A stretch of 5,282 nucleotides of DNA from NCBI GenBank assembly GCA_016929735.1, contig JAFGID010000002.1:1-5282 (forward strand), in the 5' to 3' direction. Below, piece by piece: positions 1-5,282 of the stretch (its first letter is position 1; each line of letters opens with the position of its first letter). A model generated the notes under the pieces. That model was not told the origin of the DNA, searched no databases, and saw only the letters and a list, made by a program, of their open reading frames with translations. A program made the translations under genes and the position numbers. The stretch comes from Ignavibacteriales bacterium (GTDB lineage Bacteria > Bacteroidota > Ignavibacteria > Ignavibacteriales > Melioribacteraceae).

Positions 1-1
1 G

Positions 2-334
2 CCCGAGTCTTTTATTGTTTCAGAGATTATCAGAGAAAAGATCTATTTATATTTGAAAAAGGAACTGCCATATTCTTCTGCCGTAACGGTGGAAAGGATA
101 GAAGAGAAACCTGACAAAGATATGCTTTTCATTTCGGGAGTTATTCATGTGGAAACAGATTCACAGAAAGGAATACTTATCGGCAGGAATGGCAGAATGA
201 TAAAAAATATTGGGAAATCAGCCAGGCTGGATTTAGAAAAGTTTTTCGGAATAAAAGTATATCTTGATCTTGCTGTTAAGGTTGACAAGAACTGGAGCAG
301 GGATCCTAAGGCCCTCAGCCGTTTAGGTTATTGA
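2..334 (+). CDS. era: GTPase Era, C-terminal fragment (KH domain)
   Basis: This is the last 110 residues of Era; the gene enters from the left edge, so the GTPase domain is outside the window. Era binds the 3' end of 16S rRNA through its KH domain and helps mature the 30S subunit. The reading frame is open from base 2 and opens with the family signature SEIIREK, followed by the ELPYS segment. The KH loop is GRNGRMIKNIG; most Era proteins have GKGG here, so the GxxG pattern is kept with R-N inside. The stretch KVYLDLAVKVDKNWSRD is the typical Era ending, with WSRD where many have WR. A later TTG at base 53 is inside the domain and is not the start. The gene ends in TGA followed at once by TAA TAA. 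Identification is strong; the 5' part cannot be judged. Confidence 0.95.
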   Translation, partial: PESFIVSEIIREKIYLYLKKELPYSSAVTVERIEEKPDKDMLFISGVIHVETDSQKGILIGRNGRMIKNIGKSARLDLEKFFGIKVYLDLAVKVDKNWSRDPKALSRLGY

Positions 335-340
335 TAATAA

Positions 341-398
341 TTGATTTGGATCCTGAAAAGTTGAATATATCCAAATCAAGTGTTATTTTACACTTGAT
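341..398 (+). terminator. Two overlapping hairpins after era, possible weak terminator
   Basis: Two perfect inverted repeats share bases. The first pairs 341-351 with 369-379 (11 bp, 17-nt loop). The second pairs 375-383 with 390-398 (9 bp, 6-nt loop). They overlap at 375-379, so only one can form at a time. The position, 7 nt after the era stop, suggests a transcript 3' end. There is no proper U run after the second stem (CTTTAATG follows), so intrinsic termination would be weak. Mutually exclusive stems could also act as an attenuator, but nothing downstream on this strand needs one. Confidence 0.4.
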
Positions 399-450
399 CT
401 TTAATGATATCTAATGCTTAGCGTGGCCTAACCCCATTTAACAGGACACA

Positions 451-508
451 AAAGTCAAACGAAGACGCGACCCCGATTACCCCAAGAGTCAAGAGCCTAT
501 TTGACCCC
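451..508. repeat. Pair of imperfect 24-nt direct repeats, possible mobile-element remnant
   Basis: Unit 1 (451-474) and unit 2 (485-508) are both 24 nt and match at about 15 positions. Each starts with A-x-AGTCAA and ends with GACCCC, with a variable middle; 10 nt separate them. The segment is richer in C than its surroundings. Motifs of the AGTCAA...GACCCC kind are familiar to me from the flanks of REP-associated tyrosine transposases, but no transposase is present here, so that link is only a guess. Confidence 0.35.
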
Positions 509-552
509 TATTTCCATAACCATAAAATCATTTTTTAACTTTTTTTTACGTT

Positions 553-596
553 GAACTGTGAGGCGCTCCCTTTGCGTCCGCACCAGTGAATAGTTC
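553..596 (-). other. GC-rich inverted repeat just past the HEPN gene
   Basis: Read on the minus strand, 592-596 pairs with 553-557 (GAACT/AGTTC), and inside it GGTGC (580-584) pairs with GCGCC (562-566) with one T-G wobble, around a 13-nt loop. It begins 12 nt after the second HEPN frame stops, so it may mark the 3' end of the cassette transcript. An A-rich rather than U-rich stretch follows in that direction, so this is not a standard intrinsic terminator. The rest of 335-607 shows no gene. Confidence 0.25.
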
Positions 597-607
597 TTCA
601 AACAACC

Positions 608-772
608 TTAAATTATACGAAGTTTTTCATCAATGTTCTTCAGCCCATTATAGATGGCTGAAAACCTGTTCTTTGTAACAGATGGAGCATCCATTCGTTT
701 TGTTGTTCCTTTTATATATGTATGAGCTTCGCTATCGCGGTAAAATTTTAAACTGTCTAACGAGGAAATCAT
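608..772 (-). CDS. Catalytic C-terminal part of a HEPN-domain protein (-1 frame)
   Basis: This short frame encodes 54 residues from an ATG at 772 to TAA at 608. It contains YRDSEAHTY, an R-x4-H motif that is the RNase active-site signature of HEPN domains, then IKGTTKRMDAPSVTKNRF and YNGLKNIDEKLR. This order (R-x4-H, GTT, APSVTK, helical tail) is what I expect at the C-terminus of MAE_28990/MAE_18760-type HEPN proteins. It is the missing end of the protein encoded at 769-1104, one base out of frame. The ATG overlaps the upstream stop as ATGA and has no Shine-Dalgarno sequence, so translation would come from coupled reinitiation or from a -1 shift upstream. The frame is open without a stop back to the A8 run at 796-803 and adds IDSVKFQL before the ATG. 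It is either a functional frame reached by recoding or the stranded end of a frameshifted gene. Confidence 0.75.
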   Translation of the reverse strand: MISSLDSLKFYRDSEAHTYIKGTTKRMDAPSVTKNRFSAIYNGLKNIDEKLRII

Positions 773-1104
773 GAGCTGAAATTTGACTGAATCAATTTTT
801 TTTCTATCTTCTCGACTCCAGTAATACCGATTATGTTGATTAGCATTTTACGGAAATGGTGACTATAGTCAAACCCATAAGTTCTTTTTATTACTTCTTT
901 TTCAACAAATGAGATATTTTTTGATTGTTTCAAATGTTTTTTAGCCAATCTTAAAATTATGTCATCCATTGAAATTTCAATCCAACCGCAAAGCTCTAAA
1001 ATGGCTAATTTAGAATAGAACAGCCCATCTTGAATGTTGCTTGATTTGTTATACAACCTTTCAATCCGCTCAAGATTCCTTTTTATATATGATTTTGCAA
1101 TCAT
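769..1104 (-). CDS. HEPN-domain protein, N-terminal frame lacking the catalytic motif
   Basis: This frame encodes 111 mostly helical residues, beginning MIAKSYIKRNLERIERLYN. The segment SKLAILELCGWIEISMDD (about residues 31-48) resembles the conserved first core helix of MAE_28990/MAE_18760-like HEPN proteins. HEPN domains are all-helical and often act as RNases in toxin, Abi and CRISPR-linked systems. The frame stops at TGA (771-769) with no R-x4-H motif; that motif follows in the -1 frame at 608-772. Up to the A8 run this frame supplies 103 residues; with the shifted frame the total is 165, a sensible length for the family as I recall it. The start lies 5 nt after the DUF262 stop and has no clear ribosome site, so it is probably translated by coupling within one operon. 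The last eight residues (LIQSNFSS) would then be out-of-frame tail. The family call is fairly firm; whether the gene is active is open. Confidence 0.75.
   Translation of the reverse strand: MIAKSYIKRNLERIERLYNKSSNIQDGLFYSKLAILELCGWIEISMDDIILRLAKKHLKQSKNISFVEKEVIKRTYGFDYSHHFRKMLINIIGITGVEKIEKKLIQSNFSS
796..803 (-). other. A8 slippery run, candidate -1 frameshift or slippage site
   Basis: On the coding (minus) strand the HEPN gene reads GAA AAA AAA TTG, so eight A residues contain the heptamer A AAA AAA in the zero-frame phase that permits tandem tRNA-Lys slippage by -1. After the shift the next codons are ATT GAT TCA, leading straight into the frame with the catalytic motif. A GGAG sits at 816-819, 13 nt before the heptamer, similar in kind to the upstream Shine-Dalgarno-like stimulator known for dnaX. 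Just downstream, TTGA and TCAA could form a small 4-bp stem with a 5-nt loop, which is weak. The same result would come from one extra A in the tract. Confidence 0.5.
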
Positions 1105-1109
1105 AAGTT

Positions 1110-2195
1110 TTATGAAAATGTATTAATTGCAGCGTTAAGTCTACCAATAACTCTAAGTTTCCCTGATAAACCTTCGCTTAGTTTTTGATCAGAAAATTCT
1201 TCATGTTGCAGAAGTGCATTATATTTTGTTTTTATCTCATTTGGGCCAATTGCCTCCAACCTATCAATATTTTTTGCGATACCAACAAGAGTGGCTTCTA
1301 TAACTGAGATTGGCGTTTTTATTGGGGCTTTTCCATCAAATAATTTCAAAAAGACAATCTTTATTGTTTTATCAAATAAATCCTTTTTTTCTAACGCTTG
1401 GACTTCGTCTATATTTCTGTTGTCTGCCATATACTCATTTAAAAACTTAGCAAGCCTTCCTCCATATTCGTTGTATTGATCATAAAAAGCAAAAAATCGA
1501 AGAATAAGCTCTTCTTTTGTAAAACGAAATCCAACTTCTTTTTTCATTTTATTTAAACGCATCCATTCTTTATTTTTATTAAGTTCTTTAAGTAAATTAT
1601 TAAATGCTCCAGAATAGATGCAATTTCTTATTTCTTGGTTGTTAAGTTTCATAGCTCCGGTGTTAAGCCTATGAAAAATAGTAAATAAGTAATTTGTGTT
1701 GCTCTTTTTTGAATAATCACACCGTAAAACAGTTATTGGAAGCGTTAAATTTTCAACCCTTTGATAAAAATGGTTTAGCGGTGAATCCGGGTTAAGAAAT
1801 GATTTAGCTGATTTTCCTGAAAGGTCTTGATCAATGTCATCAAGACGAGAGAGAATCCAATTGGGATCACCCGAAAGAAAACGTATTATACTTGCCATTC
1901 TTTGCAAACCATCAATAACTTTCCAGCGGAGTGTTTTATGATCCATGCTAAAACACATACTTGGAATCGGTAATTGTTTTGTAAGTGAATCGATAAATCT
2001 AGTTTGTGCTGGACTTTTCCACACAATTTCCCTTTGAAATTCAGGTTGAATTTCAAGAATCCCCTGATTGTACATTCTGAATAGATCAGCGCAGGACCTT
2101 GACTCGTTGTAGGCTACAATATCAGCGGGTGGAACTTCCGGGCTGTCATCTTCTTCAAAAGATAGACTTTCTAATTTTTCTATATTTTTATCCAT
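1110..2195 (-). CDS. DUF262 (GmrSD N-terminal / ParB-like) protein
   Basis: This 361-residue protein carries the hallmarks of the DUF262 fold. IQPEFQREIVW (residues 49-59) is the form of the P-x-x-Q-R...W motif; VIDGLQRMASI (93-103) is the DG-x-QR nucleotide-binding motif; IFHRLNTGAMKLNNQEIRN (173-191) is the conserved F-x-R-L-N-T-G...Q-E-I-R segment. DUF262 is the NTP-dependent half of GmrSD-type restriction enzymes and of BrxU. The usual nuclease half (DUF1524, HNH type) is absent: residues 200-361 look helical with no HNH signature. The acidic N-terminus (residues 9-20) is probably disordered. The start is supported by AAGGT at 2201-2205, 5 nt ahead of the ATG. The HEPN gene follows after 5 nt, so the two are very likely one operon. 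I infer a sensor or regulator role for the HEPN effector; a chromosomal function unrelated to defence cannot be excluded. Codons are more A/T-rich than in lpxK. Confidence 0.88.
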   Translation of the reverse strand: MDKNIEKLESLSFEEDDSPEVPPADIVAYNESRSCADLFRMYNQGILEIQPEFQREIVWKSPAQTRFIDSLTKQLPIPSMCFSMDHKTLRWKVIDGLQRMASIIRFLSGDPNWILSRLDDIDQDLSGKSAKSFLNPDSPLNHFYQRVENLTLPITVLRCDYSKKSNTNYLFTIFHRLNTGAMKLNNQEIRNCIYSGAFNNLLKELNKNKEWMRLNKMKKEVGFRFTKEELILRFFAFYDQYNEYGGRLAKFLNEYMADNRNIDEVQALEKKDLFDKTIKIVFLKLFDGKAPIKTPISVIEATLVGIAKNIDRLEAIGPNEIKTKYNALLQHEEFSDQKLSEGLSGKLRVIGRLNAAINTFS

Positions 2196-2200
2196 AACAT

Positions 2201-2237
2201 ACCTTAATATACTTTTTTTAAAATTGTAGTTATAATA
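2201..2237 (-). promoter_or_regulatory. Extended -10 promoter and ribosome site of the DUF262-HEPN operon
   Basis: On the minus strand TGCTATTAT (2232-2240) matches an extended -10 element (TG-n-TATTAT). It lies 36 nt before the DUF262 start codon. No good -35 hexamer stands at the right distance, which is common when an extended -10 is present. The ribosome site AAGGT (2201-2205) is 5 nt from the ATG. Confidence 0.5.
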
Positions 2238-2263
2238 GCAGAATCGCCGCGTATCAGCCGCAA

Positions 2264-2293
2264 GCGTAATAGCAAGCTTGCTTGACTTTACGC
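2264..2293. promoter_or_regulatory. Nested palindrome upstream of the DUF262 promoter, possible operator
   Basis: A perfect 12-bp palindrome AGCAAGCTTGCT (2271-2282) sits inside a second inverted repeat, GCGTAA (2264-2269) and TTACGC (2288-2293). It is about 30-60 bp upstream of the -10 element on the minus strand, covering the -35 area and above. Such symmetry suits binding of a dimeric regulator, but no regulator gene is visible and the call is inference. Confidence 0.35.
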
Positions 2294-2399
2294 AATGACG
2301 GTTGAATCCGCTGGTTGGTCATCCTCGACAACAAGTAATTCTAAAGTTTCTATTTGACTATCAAATTAACAAAATATTTGGCAAATAAAATGATATTTA

Positions 2400-3220
2400 A
2401 TATGTATTTAATAGCTATATAAAACCATTTTTTGCATAATATAGAAAACTGCGTTTGATATAAAACCTGTCCCTCAAAATCTGAATTATTTCCATAATTC
2501 TTTGCTTGTTCAAAAAAAGGTCCCCGAAAAGTACCATGACTATTATAAGAAATGAGTGAGATATTATCTGGATTTTTGCCGGAAATATGTTTTCCGATAA
2601 TCGGACAGGAAAGGTCTCACGCCATTTATTGATAAACTAAAAGAGAAAAAACAAACAAATCAAAAACAAAAGCAGACAGTTAATACGATATAATTATTAT
2701 ACGGATATTATTCAACCAAAAATGAACAGATTAATATATTTAAAACTAACAATTAAAAAATATCAAGCAAAAAATATGGACTTAAGGTAACAAATGCCTG
2801 TTTGGTCTCGGTTTATAATGACCTGAACACCAAAATCAGATTTAGACAATATTCGGACAGTACCTTGAGAACTTATACGACATGGACCAAGCATTTAATA
2901 ACCCCTTTTTTTCAGACATGAACTAAAAAATTCTGCCAAATAGAGAATATTCCACGGAAAAAAATCCGCTTGATCTCTAGCCCATTTGCACTTGCTATTT
3001 AACAATCACCACTTTTGGGATTGGTTATTAAAAAATGTGCTTCCGAATCGAGCTTTGGTATGATAAAGAATCTTAACATGCTGAATTTATTGCAATCAAG
3101 GTTCCTCTCGCATCACATGGGATTCGAAAAATTACCGTCCCCGGTCAGGACAAACAAGATGAATTGCGACACAGGACCCAAATACGCCATAAAAGACCAG
3201 GCAGTCCGGGTAAAAAACAG
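2400..3220. other. Long A+T-rich intergenic stretch without a convincing gene
   Basis: Both strands were read. Only short open frames without ribosome sites are present. Visible structure includes a 7-bp hairpin with a TTCC loop (2483-2489 with 2494-2500), the foldable element at 2556-2620, a 6-bp inverted repeat TTTGGT/ACCAAA (2801-2806 with 2829-2834), and an A-rich tract at about 2638-2672. From about 3077 the composition becomes richer in G+C and open frames lengthen, which may mean decayed coding sequence. No tRNA, rRNA, CRISPR array or transposase was recognised. Confidence 0.6.
2556..2620. other. Foldable element with nested inverted repeats
   Basis: An outer stem GTGAGA (2556-2561) with TCTCAC (2615-2620) encloses ATTATC (2563-2568) with GATAAT (2596-2601) and a hairpin CGGAAA (2580-2585) with TTTCCG (2591-2596) around TATGT. 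The inner two stems share one base, and an odd palindrome TCCGAT-a-ATCGGA (2593-2605) competes with them. It could be a small structured RNA, a protein-binding site or a mobile-element end; nothing decides between these. Confidence 0.25.
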
Positions 3221-3316
3221 TTGATTTCAGTACTGATACCCAAATATGATAATATTATAACGTATGAAATAATATCCGGATTTTATAAACTCAGTGTTGT
3301 AAAGCTCCTGAAATAG
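3077..3316 (+). pseudogene. Possible decayed open frame upstream of lpxK
   Basis: The frame is open for 79 codons between stops, with no ATG at all and no good start. It reads AEFIAIKVPLASHGIRKITV early and ends LSVVKLLK. Its composition is nearer to lpxK than to the flanking spacer. I do not recognise the product. Another frame is also open here (69 codons from 3015), so coding is far from certain; if real, it is a fragment that has lost its start. Confidence 0.2.
3221..3250 (+). promoter_or_regulatory. Candidate sigma70-type promoter for lpxK
   Basis: TTGATT (3221-3226) and TATGAT (3245-3250) are 18 bp apart, matching 4/6 and 5/6 of the consensus. They lie about 100 bp before the lpxK start. 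A perfect 10-bp palindrome ATAATATTAT (3249-3258) overlaps the end of the -10 element. A+T-rich sequence gives such matches by chance, so confidence is modest. Confidence 0.4.
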
Positions 3317-3336
3317 TCTTCGAAGAACAATAACCT

Positions 3337-3341
3337 GGTGA
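3337..3341 (+). promoter_or_regulatory. Ribosome binding site of lpxK
   Basis: GGTGA matches part of the full Shine-Dalgarno sequence AAGGAGGTGA and stands 9 nt before the ATG at 3351. It supports that start; the GTG inside it is out of frame with lpxK. Confidence 0.5.
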
Positions 3342-3350
3342 ATACTACTA

Positions 3351-4469
3351 ATGAAAGATTCCGCGCCTGATTGGCCTCAAATTTTCCAAAAGAAACGCTT
3401 CGGGCCCTTGACTGTGCTTTTAGCATTGATTTCAGTACTATACGGCCTTGGTGTTAGACTTCGTCTGTGTGCTTACAGGATCGGGATTTTAAAGAAAGAA
3501 GCACTTCCGGGGTTTGTTTTAAGCGTTGGGAACCTGACGGCCGGAGGTACAGGCAAAACGCCCGCAGTTGCCATGCTTGCAAGATGGGCTTTGAGCAGGA
3601 GATATAAAGTTTCGATACTTTCAAGAGGATATGGGAGGAAAAACAAGAAAAAACTTCTGGAGGTCTCTGATGGAAAGAGCCTAAGGGTTGGACCAGAAGA
3701 AGCCGGTGATGAACCTTATCTTCTCGGGAAAATGATAAAAGGCGTTACCATAGTAATATCAAAAAACCGGCACCTGGCAGGATTGTTTGCCGGGAAAAAA
3801 TATGCTTCAGATTTCTTTATTCTGGATGACGGTTTTCAGCACATAAAGCTGGAGCGAGATTTTAATGTTGTTTTAATTGATGCTGATCTTCCTTTCGGGA
3901 ATGGGCATCTTCTTCCATGGGGTCCATTAAGAGAACCACTTTCCAGTCTTGACAGGGCAGATGCGTTTATCCTTACACGATACAAGGGGGATGCGTCAAA
4001 ATCCAAGGCCAGTGGCTTTTTAAGGACTAACTCCCCGGCATGTCCGGTTTTTTATGCAGACCACCTGCCGGACAGGGTTGTATTCCCTGATTCAGATAGG
4101 TTTTATGAACCGGAATTATTGCAGGGAAAAAGGATAGTTGCCTTTTCAGGGATAGCTCAGCCTGGTTTATTTAAGGATACACTGAAAAGTTTAGGTGCAG
4201 AGATTATCGCATTTAAGGCCTTCAGAGATCATTACTGGTTCAGTAGAAATGAAATAGATTCATTAGTACATTTAAAAGAAAAATATGCCGCTGAATACCT
4301 CCTTACAACGGAAAAGGACTGGGTAAGGATATCGTCATTAGAACCAAATAATTTTGATATTGGTTATCTTTCCATAAAATTTAAATTCACATCAGGGGAA
4401 GAAGACTTTTTTAAAGTAATTCAAGATGCCATTAAAACTAAAGGATTATCTTTTGACACTAATTTATAG
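3351..4469 (+). CDS. lpxK: Tetraacyldisaccharide 4'-kinase LpxK
   Basis: LpxK phosphorylates the 4' position of the tetraacyldisaccharide 1-phosphate to make lipid IVA, at the inner face of the cytoplasmic membrane. The 372-residue protein has a hydrophobic membrane helix at about residues 19-41. The P-loop GNLTAGGTGKTP follows at 60-71, then SRGYGRK (91-97), GDEPYLL (119-125), DDGFQH (159-164), PWGPLREPLSSLDRAD (189-204), FRDHYWFS (291-298) and TTEKDWVR (319-326). These are the conserved landmarks of the family in the usual order; D293-H294 is probably the conserved DH pair near the active site. The length is slightly above the usual 310-350, with an extra C-terminal tail. No key motif is missing. 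The next gene overlaps its end, so the two are cotranscribed and probably translationally coupled, fitting consecutive steps of lipid A synthesis. Confidence 0.97.
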   Translation: MKDSAPDWPQIFQKKRFGPLTVLLALISVLYGLGVRLRLCAYRIGILKKEALPGFVLSVGNLTAGGTGKTPAVAMLARWALSRRYKVSILSRGYGRKNKKKLLEVSDGKSLRVGPEEAGDEPYLLGKMIKGVTIVISKNRHLAGLFAGKKYASDFFILDDGFQHIKLERDFNVVLIDADLPFGNGHLLPWGPLREPLSSLDRADAFILTRYKGDASKSKASGFLRTNSPACPVFYADHLPDRVVFPDSDRFYEPELLQGKRIVAFSGIAQPGLFKDTLKSLGAEIIAFKAFRDHYWFSRNEIDSLVHLKEKYAAEYLLTTEKDWVRISSLEPNNFDIGYLSIKFKFTSGEEDFFKVIQDAIKTKGLSFDTNL

Positions 4470-5282
4470 GCTTATATGTTTATTTATTCGGATCTTATCG
4501 CACATCCCTTTTCATATATGTCAGTTCATTGGAAGGACCCTGGGCCTGTTATTTGACTTGATTCCAATGAAGCGAACTGACGTCTCCCTGGATAATCTCA
4601 GGCATGTCTTTGAAGGAGATTTGACCGAAATTGAGATCAGGAGACTTAACAGAAGGGTACTCATGCATTTTGGTGAGATGCTGTTCGAGATCCCTCATTT
4701 GTTTAGACTTAATTCTGAAAATCTTGGGAATTATGTTATCTTCGAAAATCAGCAAAACCTTCTTTCAGCCCTGGCCAAAGAAAAGGGGATATTTGCCCTT
4801 ACGGCCCATCTTGGAAATTGGGAATTATTGAATACTGCAGTTCCTCTTCACTTTGGGATAAAAACTGCAGCGGTTGCCAGGCCCATTGAATTTATACCGG
4901 TAGAAAGGCTGTTCAGCGATTTGCGCTCACGTTTCGGAACTGATCTGATACAGAAACAGCGAGGCATAAAAAGGATTTTAACGGCTGTAAAAGATAAAAG
5001 GCTAGTGGGAATCCTTCTTGACCAGAGTGTTGATTGGTATGAAGGCGTTTTTGTAGAATTCATGGGCAGACCCGCATGCACAAATAAGGCCCTGGCTCGG
5101 CTCGTGCAGAAAACAGGGGCACCGGTGATTCCGGCTTTTTGTGTTAAACAGCCTGACGGAAGGTATAAAATTATTTTCGATGAAGAGGTCAACATTCAAA
5201 TAAGCGGGGATAAAACTGTAGATGTTGAGCATAATACGGCTCTTTTTACAGCAATTATTGAGAAGCATATAAGGGAATATCC
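4426..5282 (+). CDS. Lipid A biosynthesis acyltransferase (LpxL/HtrB family), 3' end missing
   Basis: The frame is open to the right edge and gives about 285 residues; family members have about 300, so only a short C-terminus is lost. These enzymes add secondary acyl chains to lipid A precursors at the inner membrane, acting after LpxK and usually after Kdo transfer. The N-terminus (about 8-46) is a hydrophobic membrane anchor, followed by DNLRHVF (56-62), the catalytic H-x4-E in AHLGNWE (H128, E133), ARPIE (151-155) and LLDQ (197-200), then VEFMGRPACTNKALARL, all typical of the family. Two starts are possible. The ATG at 4426 overlaps lpxK by 44 nt and gives a natural-looking KLKDYLL opening, but has no good ribosome site. 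A TTG at 4453 overlaps by 17 nt and has AAGGA (4441-4445) 7 nt ahead. Which acyl chain it adds cannot be told, so no symbol is given. Confidence 0.92.
   Translation, partial: MPLKLKDYLLTLIYRLICLFIRILSHIPFHICQFIGRTLGLLFDLIPMKRTDVSLDNLRHVFEGDLTEIEIRRLNRRVLMHFGEMLFEIPHLFRLNSENLGNYVIFENQQNLLSALAKEKGIFALTAHLGNWELLNTAVPLHFGIKTAAVARPIEFIPVERLFSDLRSRFGTDLIQKQRGIKRILTAVKDKRLVGILLDQSVDWYEGVFVEFMGRPACTNKALARLVQKTGAPVIPAFCVKQPDGRYKIIFDEEVNIQISGDKTVDVEHNTALFTAIIEKHIREY

Noticed and set aside
550..596. attC-like recombination site
   Set aside because: GTTGAAC at 550 fits one core-site pattern, but no matching second core in the right orientation was found and no integrase is present.
1291..1479. 62-residue plus-strand open frame inside the DUF262 gene
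   Set aside because: It is antisense to a well-supported protein, has no ribosome site and no recognisable motif.
2415..2537. 40-residue minus-strand open frame beginning MVLFGDLF
   Set aside because: No ribosome site, A+T-rich spacer and no recognisable family; chance is likelier.
2681..2688. TAATACGA resembling the start of a T7 promoter
   Set aside because: Only the first eight bases match; the rest of the promoter is absent.
3015..3224. 69-residue plus-strand open frame before lpxK
   Set aside because: No family resemblance, no clear ribosome site, and another frame is open over the same bases.
2702..3278. 11-bp inverted match CGGATATTATT / AATAATATCCG about 560 bp apart
   Set aside because: In A+T-rich sequence a match this short is expected by chance, and the two copies do not border any element.
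4549..5268. Several open frames of 66-115 residues on both strands at the right end
   Set aside because: They overlap the acyltransferase frame, which carries the catalytic H-x4-E and other family motifs; the rest are shadows.

Overview
The window looks like a piece of a Gram-negative bacterial chromosome. Two lipid A genes (lpxK and an LpxL/HtrB-type acyltransferase) mark an outer membrane with lipopolysaccharide. The moderately A+T-rich composition and the lpxK-acyltransferase tandem would suit a Desulfobacterota-like (former Deltaproteobacteria) anaerobe. That placement is inference from gene style and order, not proof.

Layout. Positions 2-334 (+) are the C-terminal end of the ribosome-assembly GTPase Era. 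Positions 335-607 are non-coding and hold two overlapping hairpins just after era, a pair of imperfect 24-nt direct repeats, and a GC-rich inverted repeat. Positions 608-2195 (-) are a two-gene accessory cassette. A DUF262 (GmrSD N-terminal/ParB-like) protein comes first, followed 5 nt later by a HEPN-domain protein resembling the MAE_28990/MAE_18760 group. The cassette is visibly more A+T-rich than lpxK. Positions 2196-3350 are about 1.15 kb with no convincing gene; they hold the cassette's promoter region, a palindrome-rich stretch, a foldable element, a possible decayed open frame and a candidate lpxK promoter. Positions 3351-5282 (+) are lpxK overlapped by the start of a lipid A-type acyltransferase that runs off the right edge.

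The main discovery is in the HEPN gene. Its apparent product of 111 residues (769-1104) ends before the catalytic motif. The missing part, with a clear R-x4-H motif, lies in the -1 frame at 608-772. That frame stays open back through a run of eight A residues (796-803, minus strand) in the slippery phase GAA AAA AAA. A -1 shift there, or one extra A, gives one continuous 165-residue HEPN protein. The two frames also touch through an ATGA stop/start overlap. Programmed frameshifting, transcriptional slippage, on/off switching by tract-length change, a split two-chain protein, plain mutation and sequencing error are all compatible with the sequence.

How the genes work together. Era and the two lipid A genes are housekeeping functions in ribosome maturation and LPS assembly. 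The DUF262-HEPN cassette sits between them on the opposite strand like an inserted defence or toxin module: DUF262 would act as the nucleotide-dependent sensor or controller, and HEPN as an RNase effector whose full-length form depends on the frameshift.
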